DNA of 64,000 bases. Source: Microbacteriaceae bacterium (GTDB taxonomy: Bacteria > Actinomycetota > Actinomycetes > Actinomycetales > Microbacteriaceae). The notes under the pieces are model-generated. The model was given only the letters and a program-made list of their open reading frames with translations, was not told the DNA's origin and made no database searches. The stretch covers positions 124,001 to 188,000 of the forward strand of contig JAHBTA010000003.1 of the NCBI GenBank assembly GCA_019638805.1, in the 5' to 3' direction. The position numbers and the translations under genes are program-made. Positions within the stretch are counted from its first letter, which is position 1, and each line of letters begins with the position of its first letter. This document shows positions 49,063 through 57,112 of the stretch, piece after piece.

Positions 49063-49467
49063 TCAGGACGTGAGCTGTCGCATGAGTCCCGCGAGGTCGA
49101 ACTGGCTCCAGTGCTCGACGATGAGGCCGTCGCGCACGCGCTCGACGTTGATGCCCGCGAGCGAGACCGTTCGCCCCGTCGGCTCCACCCCGGCGAAGGC
49201 GCCGCGGTGCACTCCGCGGAACTCCCAGGTGAACGCCACGAGGTCGCCCTCGGCGGCGAACACGCCGAAGACCGCCTCGTCGACGAACGCCGTCCTGAGG
49301 GCCTGCATGCGCATGCCGAACCCCTCGGCACCGGGCTTGGGGGCGGGAAGGGGGCTGTGGTCGACGTAGTCGTCGGCCACGTACTCGGACGCGAGGAACT
49401 CGCCCCGGTTGAAACCCGCATCGAAGAATCGCCGGATGCGCTCGGCCGCGCCGTTCGGGTCGGACAT
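49063..49467 (-). CDS. SnoaL-like/ester cyclase family protein
   Basis: 134 residues, NTF2-like alpha+beta cone. Motifs AAERIRRFFDAGFNRGEFLASEYVADDYVDHSPL, VFAAEGDLVAFTWEFRGVHRGAFAGVEPTGRTVSLAGINVERVRDGLIVEHWSQFD are typical of SnoaL-like polyketide-cyclase homologues, which include many proteins of unknown function. No polyketide genes are nearby. TACTCT lies 6 bp before the ATG. Confidence 0.85.
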   Translation of the reverse strand: MSDPNGAAERIRRFFDAGFNRGEFLASEYVADDYVDHSPLPAPKPGAEGFGMRMQALRTAFVDEAVFGVFAAEGDLVAFTWEFRGVHRGAFAGVEPTGRTVSLAGINVERVRDGLIVEHWSQFDLAGLMRQLTS

Positions 49468-49473
49468 GGCGCG

Positions 49474-49479
49474 AGAGTA
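49474..49479 (-). promoter_or_regulatory. -10 hexamer TACTCT, leaderless promoter of the SnoaL-like gene
   Basis: TACTCT on the minus strand, 6 bp before ATG 49467. Confidence 0.45.
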
Positions 49480-49499
49480 GACCCCGGGACCCCTGCGCG

Positions 49500-50702
49500 C
49501 TACTCCGAATCCTCGGTCACCGGGTCGGTGACCGGATCGCCGCGGTAGATGGCCTCGAAGGTGTCGAGGGTGCGACGGATGTCGTGGGGCGCGATCATCC
49601 GGAGCGACCCCTTCTTGAGGTGGTCGAGCTCCTTCTGCGGCAGGGTCAGGACCTTCGTCAGGAGGCCGGCCATGGCATCCACGTCGCCCGGCTCGTACAG
49701 GTAGCCGTTGACGTCGTCGTGCACCAGATGCGGGAGCGCCATGGCGTTCGCGGCCACGACCGGCAGGCCGGAGGCCAGCGCCTCCATGGTCGCGATGCTC
49801 TGCAGCTCGGCGCGCGAGGGCATGCCGAAGACGGTCGTACGGGTCAGAGCGGCACGCAGTTCGTCGTAACTGACCTTGCCCATGAACTCCGTGCGATCCG
49901 CGATGCCCAGCTCGCGCGCGACCACCTCCAGGTGCCGGCGGGCCTCGCCGTCCCCGACGATCTGCAGTCGCACATCCAGCTCCGGGTCGAGCCGCGCGAC
50001 CGCGGCCAGCAGCTCGTCGACGTGCTTCTCCTCGTCGAGCCGGCCGAGGAACGTCACGATGTTGCGCTCGCGCGGCGAGAAGTCGGCGGTGTACAGGCTC
50101 GAGTCGATGCCGCACGAGACGGCGTGCACCCCGCTCAGCCCGGTGCTGCGCTCGAAGTAGTCCGCGGCCCGGCGGGTCGGGGCGGTGAGCTCGTCGGCCT
50201 TGCCGAACCAGTGCCGAGCCGAGTTCCACTGGATCCGGGTGAGCCAGCCGAGCATGAACCGCGGCAGCACCTGGACGTGCTGGGTCATGTTCTCCGGCAT
50301 GGTGTGGTTCGTGCCCACCAGGCGGATGCCGTGGCGCTCCGCCGCGTTGGCCAGCCCGCGGCCCACCACGATGTGCGACTGGAAGTGGATGACATCCGGC
50401 CGGACCGCCCGCACGATGCGCTCGGCGTTGGCCTTCACCCGCCACGGCAGCATGAAGCGCAGCCAGGGGTGCGGGTACCAGCGCCAGCTGTAGACGCGGT
50501 GCACCGTCATCTTCGACCCGGAGTGCTCCTCGGTAAAGGTGCCCGATTTGCCGTGCGCCGGGACCATGACGTGAACGTCGTGACCGCGCTGCACGAGCCC
50601 GGCCGCGAGGGCCCGCGTGAAGGTGGCCGAACCGTTCACGTCGGGCGCGAAGGTGTCGGCGCCGATGAGGATCCGCATCGGCTCACGGGGGGCGGGAGTC
50701 AC
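49500..50702 (-). CDS. Glycosyltransferase family 4 protein
   Basis: 400-residue GT-B enzyme. N-terminal domain: RILIGADTFAPDVNGSATFTRALAAGLVQRGHDVHVMVPAHGKSG. C-terminal nucleotide-sugar domain: NIVTFLGRLDEEKHVDELLAAVARL, then the E-x7-E motif in PSRAELQSIATMEALASGLPVVAANAMALPHLV. It resembles actinobacterial mannosyl/glucosyl transferases for glycolipids or lipomannan; the acceptor is not known. GTG start overlapping the DMT transporter stop by 4 bp. Confidence 0.88.
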   Translation of the reverse strand: MTPAPREPMRILIGADTFAPDVNGSATFTRALAAGLVQRGHDVHVMVPAHGKSGTFTEEHSGSKMTVHRVYSWRWYPHPWLRFMLPWRVKANAERIVRAVRPDVIHFQSHIVVGRGLANAAERHGIRLVGTNHTMPENMTQHVQVLPRFMLGWLTRIQWNSARHWFGKADELTAPTRRAADYFERSTGLSGVHAVSCGIDSSLYTADFSPRERNIVTFLGRLDEEKHVDELLAAVARLDPELDVRLQIVGDGEARRHLEVVARELGIADRTEFMGKVSYDELRAALTRTTVFGMPSRAELQSIATMEALASGLPVVAANAMALPHLVHDDVNGYLYEPGDVDAMAGLLTKVLTLPQKELDHLKKGSLRMIAPHDIRRTLDTFEAIYRGDPVTDPVTEDSE

Positions 50703-51766
50703 TCGGCGCCGTCCTTCGCCGAGCGGTGCACGACCGGGTGCGTGCCCCGCGCCCGCGCGTGCGATGCGCGCTCGATCGCCTCACCGACGACCCCGGCCAT
50801 CGCCTCCTCGACGATGTTCTCGCCGCGGATGTTCTCGCCGCGGTGCGTCTGCGGGTGGTGCTTGGCCAGCTGGAAGACCCCGTACACCGCCACCCCGGCG
50901 GCGGCGATCCACACCAGCAGCACCCACAGCGGCACCTGGGATGCCTCCCCCAGCACCGCGATCGCGATCCCGACCGCGACCAGCGGGTCCACGACCGTCA
51001 GTCCGGCGATCACGAGGTCGGGCGACCCGACCGAGTAGGCGGTCTGCACGAAATACGCGCCGAGCACGACCGCCAGCAGCAGACCCACGATGCACACGAT
51101 GGTGAGCCACTCAAAACTGCCCCCCTCCGTCACGCCCGCGATCTCGTTGCCGACCCGGTTGATCACGACCTTCGCGAGCGTCGCCACGAAGCCGTACAAC
51201 ACCCCGGCCGACAGGATGTAGAAGATCGCGCTCGAACGCTTGCGCAACAGCAGGAAGGCGAACCCGAGAGCCACGAGCACGACGCCGAGCACGATGATGA
51301 TGACGATGAGCTGCAGCCGCTCGACCACGGCCTCGCGGGCGAAGATCGCCGCGAGCGTCACGAAGACCGCCACCCCGGCCACGCACATCACGATCGCACG
51401 GATCGCCGGGCCGGTGAGCTTCACGTGCGATACCCGCGCGTTGAGGATCGCGGTGATCACCAAAGCCACCACGCCCAGCGGCTGCACCACGATGAGCGGC
51501 GCGAAACCCAGGCTGGTGAGCTGCATGACGATCGCCAGCCCCAGCAGGATGCTGCCCAGCAGCCACCAGCCGTTCGAGGCCAGGTGCAGCACCTGCCGCA
51601 CGCTCAGGCCGGACTTCTCGCCCGTGCCGTGTCGGCGCTCGACCACGCCGACACCGCGGTGCTGGAACTGGGCGCCCAGGGCGAGGAACACCCCGCCCAC
51701 CAGGGCGATGACGATCCCGACGGGCGCCATCCCCCCGATCACGCTGTCGAGGCTCAGGTCGGGCAC
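50699..51766 (-). CDS. DMT-superfamily (EamA-like) membrane transporter
   Basis: 355 residues, about nine to ten spans (GIVIALVGGVFLALGAQF; LLGSILLGLAIVMQL; LIVVQPLGVVALVITAIL; LQLIVIIIVLGVVLVALGFAF; VDPLVAVGIAIAVLGE). The internal two-half organisation is that of DMT transporters; this subgroup resembles NIPA-like magnesium transporter homologues, so the substrate is open. A hydrophilic C-terminus carries a five-residue repeat RGENI-RGENI from a 15-bp tandem duplication. TAGATT lies 6 bp before the GTG. Confidence 0.85.
   Translation of the reverse strand: MPDLSLDSVIGGMAPVGIVIALVGGVFLALGAQFQHRGVGVVERRHGTGEKSGLSVRQVLHLASNGWWLLGSILLGLAIVMQLTSLGFAPLIVVQPLGVVALVITAILNARVSHVKLTGPAIRAIVMCVAGVAVFVTLAAIFAREAVVERLQLIVIIIVLGVVLVALGFAFLLLRKRSSAIFYILSAGVLYGFVATLAKVVINRVGNEIAGVTEGGSFEWLTIVCIVGLLLAVVLGAYFVQTAYSVGSPDLVIAGLTVVDPLVAVGIAIAVLGEASQVPLWVLLVWIAAAGVAVYGVFQLAKHHPQTHRGENIRGENIVEEAMAGVVGEAIERASHARARGTHPVVHRSAKDGAE
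50813..50842. repeat. 15-bp in-frame tandem repeat in the DMT transporter gene
   Basis: GATGTTCTCGCCGCG at 50813-50827 and 50828-50842, producing the RGENIRGENI repeat. Confidence 0.9.
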
Positions 51767-51772
51767 CCGTCG

Positions 51773-51778
51773 AATCTA
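51773..51778 (-). promoter_or_regulatory. -10 hexamer TAGATT, leaderless promoter of the DMT transporter
   Basis: TAGATT on the minus strand, 6 bp before the GTG at 51766; 17 bp from the divergent def -10. Confidence 0.45.
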
Positions 51779-51794
51779 CCCGGATGAGCCCGGA

Positions 51795-51800
51795 TATCCT
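51795..51800 (+). promoter_or_regulatory. -10 hexamer TATCCT, leaderless promoter of def
   Basis: TATCCT, 6 bp before ATG 51807. Confidence 0.5.
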
Positions 51801-51806
51801 TGCCGA

Positions 51807-52373
51807 ATGGCCGTCCGACCCATCGTGATCACCGGCGAGGGCGTCCTGCACCAGCCCGCCACCGAGGTCACCGCATTCGATGCGACCCTGCGCGAACTGG
51901 TGCACGACATGGAGGAGACCATGGCGGCCGCGCCCGGGGTCGGGCTGGCGGCACCGCAGGTGGGCGTGCCGCTGCGGGTCTTCGTGTGGCGCTGGACCGA
52001 CGACACCGGTGTCGAGCACGCGGGCACCGCGGTCAACCCGGTCCTGTGGATCAGCCCGCCACCGCCCGGTGAACCCGACGAGGAGGCGGAGTCGGAGGGG
52101 TGCCTGTCGCTCCCCGGCGAGCGCTTCCCCCTGCGGCGGGCCGAGAACGCGATCCTGCAGGCGGCGGATGCCGAGGGCGAACCGTTCGAGGTGCGCGTCA
52201 CGGGGTGGCTGGCCCGCATCTTCCAGCACGAGTTCGACCACCTGAACGGGATTCTCTATTCCGACCGTTTGATGTATCCGCATTCGCGCGCGATCACTAA
52301 AGTCATTCGCAAGAGGAGCTGGGGGACTCCGGGCATCAGCTGGCGCCCGGGGATCGACCACCTCGAAGACTGA
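51807..52373 (+). CDS. def: Peptide deformylase
   Basis: Removes the N-formyl group from nascent proteins; 188 residues. The three metal motifs are GVGLAAPQVG, EGCLSLPG and QHEFDHLNGILY (HEFDH). A C-terminal extension (MYPHSRAITKVIRKRSWGTPGISWRPGIDH) is longer than in E. coli, common in actinobacterial type-I-like forms. Followed after 8 bp by the Ig/FGLLP gene, whose Shine-Dalgarno overlaps the end of def. Confidence 0.95.
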   Translation: MAVRPIVITGEGVLHQPATEVTAFDATLRELVHDMEETMAAAPGVGLAAPQVGVPLRVFVWRWTDDTGVEHAGTAVNPVLWISPPPPGEPDEEAESEGCLSLPGERFPLRRAENAILQAADAEGEPFEVRVTGWLARIFQHEFDHLNGILYSDRLMYPHSRAITKVIRKRSWGTPGISWRPGIDHLED

Positions 52374-52381
52374 GGAACCCG

Positions 52382-54907
52382 ATGGATGCGTCTCCCGCGA
52401 CTCCGCGAGGACGCGCGCACCGCATCCTGTCGGCTTCGATCGCGGCGGCACTGGCGCTCGGCTCCGGTCTCGCGCTCGCGCTGGCCGCCCCGGCCGGGCC
52501 CGCGAGCGCCGCGCCCGGCGATGTGACCATCACGACACCCGAGTACACCCAGGTCACGCACAGCCCGTTCACCTTCACCGGGGAGGCCTCCCCCGGCGAC
52601 GCGATCACGGTGAGTTCCTCGGTGAACGACGACTGCCACGCGATCGCCGACGGCATCGGCGAGTGGTCCTGCGACATCGTCTTCACCGACAGCACTGACG
52701 TCACCGTGGTCACCGCCTCCCGCGACGTCGACGACGGCAACCCCGGCACGCAGGAATCCGAGGGATGGGAGTACTACGTCTCGCTGCCCCCGGACTTCGA
52801 CGAGCTACTGCCCGGCATCGTCATCTCCAACGTCGACCCGACCGTCATCACCGGCTCCGGTGCCTTCCCGACCGCGACCATGAACGTGACCATCGACGGC
52901 GCGCCCTGCGTGGGTCCTCCGGTGGATGGCGCGGGCAATTGGACCTGCACCGGCCCGAGCCGCCCGGACGGCGACTACCCGATCGTGGCCCAGCAGGACG
53001 TCGGCACCGCGGTGAGCGATCCGGCGCTCGCCACCTACCGGGTGGACACGACGACGTTCATCCCGGCCATCGAGTCGCCGTACGACAGCTCCCTGGCCCC
53101 GGTCGACATCCAGAGCACCGACCCCACCCCGACCATCTCGGGCGGTGCGGGGACCGCCGAGGCGTACGCGACCGTCCACGTGCTCGCCGACGACTTCGGC
53201 ACGGCGCCCCCGGTCCACCCCAACGGCGGGGCGAGCACCCCCTGGTGCTCGGCGAACGCGTCGGCGACCGGGGCCTGGTCGTGCACGGGCGCGGCCATGA
53301 GCGTCGGGCACTACTGGGAGATCAGCGTCTACGCCGAAGACCTCGCGGGCAACACGAGCGGGAGCCCGGACGACGAGTTCGCGATCCTCATCCTCCCGCC
53401 GCCTGCGCCGCCCCCTGCGCCTGTGCCCGTGCCCGTGCCCGTCGCGGCCGTCCTCAAGACGCTCGACTTCACCTTCCACGTGTACGGACCCGACGGAGCA
53501 GAGGTGGGCGAGAGCGGTCTGGGTGCGGGAGACGCCATCTCGATCGAAGCATCCGGGCTCCCGGCCGGAGCCGTGGTGAGCGCCGAGCTGCACTCGACAC
53601 CCGTGGTGCTGGGTCAGTCCGTCGCGGGGGCGGATGGCCGCATCCGTCTCACGGCGACCGTTCCCGCCGATGCCGTGATCGGCGAGCACGAGATCGTCGT
53701 ACTCGCTTCGGCCGACGGGTACAGCCCGAGGACGCTCTCCCGGGCCGTGCAGGTGCGGGATCTCAAGCAGATCCCGCCCGACCAGCCCGAGCCGCCCGAG
53801 GAGATCAAGCAGTTGGGCGATGCTCCCGGCGAGCACTCCGGCGCGGGAACAGCGGGCGCCGTCGTCGGCGGGGGCGGCTTCGGCGACCCGACCGTGTTCG
53901 GGACCTCGCTGACCTCGCCGTTCGACGCCCCGGCGATGTCCTTCGTGCTGAGCCCCGCCGGGCTCGTGCTGAGCGGAACCATCGCGATCGCGTTCCTCTT
54001 ACTGGTCGGGTTCCCGGCCGAGCTGCTGGAGTCGACGATCCGCTCCAACTACGACCGCGCGTTCGGCTGGCTCGGGCGGCTGCGTGAGTGGGTCGGTCGG
54101 ATGCTGGCCCCCGTCGCCCGCGCCCTCTCCCGCCCCTGGGTCGGGACCTCCATCACCGTGCTGGCCGCCGCCGTGATCCTCGGGTTCGCGGACCCGGGCT
54201 TCGGCTTCACGGGCGCATCGCTGCGACTCGTGCTGGCCATGGTCGTCTCGGTCGTCGCGATCAACATCGGGCTCTCCCTCGTCGTCATGCGCGTCGCCCG
54301 CCGCGCCTTCGACGTGACCGCGGTACTGCAGCCCATGCCGGCCGCTCTCGCGATCGTCGTCCTCTCGGTGCTGGTCTCTCGGCTCGCGGGCATCTCCCCC
54401 GGGTTCCTGTTCGGAATCGTCCTGGGCATCGCCTACGCGCGCGAACTGCGGCTGCGCGACGATGCGAGGCTCGGACTGCTCGGCGTCGGACTCACGATCG
54501 CGGCGGGACTTCTGGCCTGGCTCGGCTACGGCGCCGCGACCGCCCTCATGTCGGGTGAGGGGTTCGTCAACAACCTCATCATCGAGACCCTCGCCGCCAT
54601 CACGCTCGAGGCCCTGGGAACGCTGCTCGTCGCGCTGCTTCCCATCGAGTTCCTCGACGGGCGCACCATCTTCCGGTGGTCGAAGCTCGCGTGGGCGGGG
54701 GCGTACGCGGTGGCGGCGCTGGTCTTCGTGGTCGTGGTGCTGCCGCTCAGCGACAACTGGGGCACCATGTCGGCGCCCATGTTCGGCTGGGGCACGCTGT
54801 TCGCGGTGTTCGCCGTGGTGGCCATCGCCACCTGGGCGATCTTCCGGCGCCGGGTCAGCTCATCCAGCCGAGCAGACGCAGCCCCGCCGCGACGAGGGCG
54901 GCGCTGA
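52382..54907 (+). CDS. Secreted Ig-like domain protein with FGLLP-type membrane domain
   Basis: 841 residues. Signal peptide (1-44, ending ASAAPGD), then an extracellular region with Ig-like repeats (DVTITTPEYTQVTHSPFTFTGEASPGDAITVS; IVISNVDPTVITGSGAFPTATMNVTI), a Pro-rich stretch at about 338-355, another beta domain, and from about residue 518 a membrane domain with 8 or so spans. Motifs FPAELLESTIRSNYDRAFGWLGR and VALLPIEFLDGRTIFRW match the family called FGLLP-motif membrane proteins. The LLPIxxLDG motif resembles the third motif of site-2 proteases, but no HExxH is present. Function unknown. Confidence 0.82.
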   Translation: MDASPATPRGRAHRILSASIAAALALGSGLALALAAPAGPASAAPGDVTITTPEYTQVTHSPFTFTGEASPGDAITVSSSVNDDCHAIADGIGEWSCDIVFTDSTDVTVVTASRDVDDGNPGTQESEGWEYYVSLPPDFDELLPGIVISNVDPTVITGSGAFPTATMNVTIDGAPCVGPPVDGAGNWTCTGPSRPDGDYPIVAQQDVGTAVSDPALATYRVDTTTFIPAIESPYDSSLAPVDIQSTDPTPTISGGAGTAEAYATVHVLADDFGTAPPVHPNGGASTPWCSANASATGAWSCTGAAMSVGHYWEISVYAEDLAGNTSGSPDDEFAILILPPPAPPPAPVPVPVPVAAVLKTLDFTFHVYGPDGAEVGESGLGAGDAISIEASGLPAGAVVSAELHSTPVVLGQSVAGADGRIRLTATVPADAVIGEHEIVVLASADGYSPRTLSRAVQVRDLKQIPPDQPEPPEEIKQLGDAPGEHSGAGTAGAVVGGGGFGDPTVFGTSLTSPFDAPAMSFVLSPAGLVLSGTIAIAFLLLVGFPAELLESTIRSNYDRAFGWLGRLREWVGRMLAPVARALSRPWVGTSITVLAAAVILGFADPGFGFTGASLRLVLAMVVSVVAINIGLSLVVMRVARRAFDVTAVLQPMPAALAIVVLSVLVSRLAGISPGFLFGIVLGIAYARELRLRDDARLGLLGVGLTIAAGLLAWLGYGAATALMSGEGFVNNLIIETLAAITLEALGTLLVALLPIEFLDGRTIFRWSKLAWAGAYAVAALVFVVVVLPLSDNWGTMSAPMFGWGTLFAVFAVVAIATWAIFRRRVSSSSRADAAPPRRGRR

Positions 54908-55169
54908 GCACCACGACGATGAACGGCGCGCGCAGCGCCAGCAGAACCGCCGCGACCAGGACCGCGGGCACCCGCGCGTCCAGCACGATCTCCTGGCTGC
55001 GTTCGAGGGTCTGCGTCACGACGAGGGCCGACAGCAGCGCCACCGTGAGCAGGTTGGCGACGCGCGCCGGGGCGGGGCGCTCCATGAACGAGGGCGGAAC
55101 GAGGTAGCCCACGAGCTTCAGCACCAGCACCGCCAGCGAGGCGAGCAGGATGACGTTCCAGACCGTCAT
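54855..55169 (-). CDS. azlD: AzlD-type branched-chain amino-acid exporter subunit
   Basis: 104 residues, four spans; small partner of AzlC. Sequence VLVLKLVGYLVPPSFMERPAPARVANLLTVALLSALVV is family-typical. ATG overlaps the azlC stop (ATGA). Its 3' 53 bp overlap the end of the convergent FGLLP gene, an unusually long tail-to-tail overlap. Confidence 0.88.
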   Translation of the reverse strand: MTVWNVILLASLAVLVLKLVGYLVPPSFMERPAPARVANLLTVALLSALVVTQTLERSQEIVLDARVPAVLVAAVLLALRAPFIVVVLSAALVAAGLRLLGWMS

Positions 55170-55873
55170 GACGGCCCGCCCCCCGCGGTCGCGGCCCGCG
55201 ATCCGAGCCAGTTGGTCATCCCGACCACGAGCGCCACGACGGCCGCGGCCAGCACCGGGACGCCGGGGGGCAGCCACGGGATGAGCACCGCGGCCACCAC
55301 GGCAGCGCCGGCCGCCACCGCGATCGGCTGGCGGGAGCGCAGCCGCGGCCACACCAGACCCAGGAAGGCGGCGGCCGCCGCCGCGTCGAGGCCGTACATG
55401 CGCACGTCGCCCACCAGGTCGCCGAGGATCGCGCCGATGAAGGTCGTGAGGTTCCAGCCGACGTAGATGACGGCCCCGGTGACCCAGAAGCCGACGCGCT
55501 GCCCCCGTAGGGTGGGCTGCGCGGTCGAGACCGCGGTGCTCTCGTCGATGGTCCACTGCGCGGCCAGCAGCCGGCGCCACCACGGGCCGCCGATGATGGC
55601 GGCCATGCGCATCGAGTACAGCGCGTTGCGAACCCCCAGGAGTGCCGCGCTCGTGATCGCGGCGGGGGCCGCGGCGATGCCTCCGGAGGCGAGGACGCCG
55701 ATGAGGGCGAATTGGGAGCCGCCCGAGAACATGAAGAGGCTGAGCACGCAGGTCTGCCAGACATCCAGGCCGGATGCCACGGCGAGCGCCCCGAACGACA
55801 CGCCGTAGGCGGCCACCGCGAGACCGACGGCGAGACTGGCGCGCACCGCCGCTGAGGTATCGGAGCTCGCCAC
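55166..55873 (-). CDS. azlC: AzlC-type branched-chain amino-acid exporter
   Basis: 235 residues, about seven spans: YGVSFGALAVASGLDVWQTCVLSLFMFSGGSQFALIGV and ALYSMRMAAIIGGPWWRRLLAAQWTIDESTAVS are conserved AzlC segments. Together with AzlD it should export branched-chain amino acids or related azaleucine-like compounds. GTG start with TAGCGT 6 bp upstream. Confidence 0.9.
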   Translation of the reverse strand: MASSDTSAAVRASLAVGLAVAAYGVSFGALAVASGLDVWQTCVLSLFMFSGGSQFALIGVLASGGIAAAPAAITSAALLGVRNALYSMRMAAIIGGPWWRRLLAAQWTIDESTAVSTAQPTLRGQRVGFWVTGAVIYVGWNLTTFIGAILGDLVGDVRMYGLDAAAAAAFLGLVWPRLRSRQPIAVAAGAAVVAAVLIPWLPPGVPVLAAAVVALVVGMTNWLGSRAATAGGGPS

Positions 55874-55879
55874 GCTGTC

Positions 55880-55885
55880 ACGCTA
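55880..55885 (-). promoter_or_regulatory. -10 hexamer TAGCGT, leaderless promoter of azlCD
   Basis: TAGCGT on the minus strand, 6 bp before the azlC GTG. Confidence 0.45.
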
Positions 55886-55955
55886 TCGCGCGCGCGGGGG
55901 CCGGCCGCGCGATCCGGGGCCCGCGGTGCCGCGGACCCCGGATTGGCCTGCCCGG

Positions 55956-56276
55956 CTAGCGCTGGGGCGGCTGAGGCGCACTCGCGCGGAGGACCTCCAG
56001 GCGGGCGCGGTACTCCTTCTCGTCGATGTCGCCCTGGGCGAAGCGCTCCGCCAGGGTCGACTCGGCCGAGCGAGCGGCTTGCGCGGCGGCCCAGGGGCCG
56101 TAGTGACCCGGGCCGAAGCCCGGACCCCAGCCGGCGCGCCGCCAGCGACGTCCGGCGAGGGCGAAGATCAGCACGAGCACGCCGATCCAGAACAGCGGGA
56201 TGAGGAAGAACAGCCACCCGAAGCCGTGCCCGAACGGGTGCACGACGGCGGCGGCGAGAGCGAGGGAGGTGAACAT
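55956..56276 (-). CDS. Small SHOCT-domain membrane protein
   Basis: 106 residues: a hydrophobic N-terminus (MFTSLALAAAVVHPFGHGFGWLFFLIPLFWIGVLVLIFALAGRRW), a Gly/Pro-rich middle, and a C-terminal SHOCT motif LAERFAQGDIDEKEYRARLEVL. SHOCT modules are thought to oligomerise small membrane proteins. An AAGGA lies before the ATG. A dyad of the same type as the one near the histidine kinase lies about 102 bp upstream, so it is a candidate target of that system. Confidence 0.85.
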   Translation of the reverse strand: MFTSLALAAAVVHPFGHGFGWLFFLIPLFWIGVLVLIFALAGRRWRRAGWGPGFGPGHYGPWAAAQAARSAESTLAERFAQGDIDEKEYRARLEVLRASAPQPPQR

Positions 56277-56377
56277 GGTCGTCCTTGTCGAATCGCGGGC
56301 CGGGCCCGGTCGGAACCCGGTGATCCCAGACTCGCGCGGCCACGGCATCCGCGAATCTGCCGGGCGGACGCACTCGC

Positions 56378-56393
56378 GGTACTCCCCGCGGAG
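56378..56393. promoter_or_regulatory. Candidate response-regulator site upstream of the SHOCT gene
   Basis: GGTACTCCCCGCGGAG: the half-site GGTACTCC, N4, then GGAG, with the same spacing as the palindrome at 58367-58386. Confidence 0.55.
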
Positions 56394-56402
56394 CAGGTCG
56401 GG

Positions 56403-56427
56403 CCGGCCGGTTACTCCGCCCGGCCGG
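56403..56427 (-). terminator. Hairpin after the response-regulator gene
   Basis: Self-complementary arms CCGGCCGG (56403-56410 and 56420-56427) with a 9-base loop, about 10 bp after the stop. No T-run. Confidence 0.4.
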
Positions 56428-56437
56428 GGCGCTGCGC

Positions 56438-57112
56438 CTATTCCTGGCGCCCGGGCGCCACCAAACCCGACTCGTAGGCGATGACGACCAGCTGCACGCG
56501 GTCGCGCGCCAGGAGCTTGGCCATGATGCGCGACACATGCGTCTTGGCGGTGAGCGGGCTGAGGAACAGGCGGGTGCCGATCTCCTCATTGTTGAGCCCC
56601 TGACCCACGAGCGCCAGCACCTCGCGCTCCCGCTCGGTGAGGGCCTCGAGCCGGGCGGTGTCGGGGGCGTCCCGCAGCGAGCCGGCGACGCGCTCGAGCA
56701 GGCGCTTGGTGACGCGCGGGCTGAGCAGCGCGTCCCCGCCCGCGACGATGCGCACCGCACGGATGAGCTCGACCGGCTCGGTGTCCTTCACCAGGAACCC
56801 GCTCGCGCCGGCGCGGATCGCCTGCGCGACGTACTCGTCGAGCTCGAAGGTGGTCACCACAACGACGTGCGTGCCGGTCAGCGCCGGGTCGGCCACGATC
56901 TGCTCGGTGGCCCAGAGCCCGTCGCCGTCGGGCATGCGGATATCCATGAGCACCACGTCGGGCCTCTCGCGGGTGACGAGCGCCACGGCGTCGCGACCGG
57001 TCCCGGCCTCGCCCACCACCTCGAGGTCGGGCTCGGCCTCGAGCAGACTGCGGAAACCCCCGCGGATGAGCACCTGGTCATCGGCCAGGGCCACCCGGAT
57101 GCGGTCGCTCAT
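56438..57112 (-). CDS. LuxR/NarL-family response regulator
   Basis: 224 residues. Receiver domain IRVALADDQVLIRGGFRSLLEAEPDLEVVGEAGTGRDAV with the phospho-Asp in DVVLMDIRMPDGDGL and Lys in FLVKDTEPVELIRA. C-terminal HTH LTEREREVLALVGQGLNNEEIGTRLFLSPLTAKTHVSRIMAKL. ATG overlaps the kinase stop by 4 bp (ATGA). Confidence 0.94.
   Translation of the reverse strand: MSDRIRVALADDQVLIRGGFRSLLEAEPDLEVVGEAGTGRDAVALVTRERPDVVLMDIRMPDGDGLWATEQIVADPALTGTHVVVVTTFELDEYVAQAIRAGASGFLVKDTEPVELIRAVRIVAGGDALLSPRVTKRLLERVAGSLRDAPDTARLEALTEREREVLALVGQGLNNEEIGTRLFLSPLTAKTHVSRIMAKLLARDRVQLVVIAYESGLVAPGRQE

Larger units (their letters stand above)
56277..56437. promoter_or_regulatory. Promoter region of the SHOCT gene
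   Basis: 161 bp without a gene between the response-regulator stop and the SHOCT start. It holds the hairpin at 56403-56427, the response-regulator-type dyad at 56378-56393 and presumably the SHOCT promoter nearer the gene. Confidence 0.5.
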
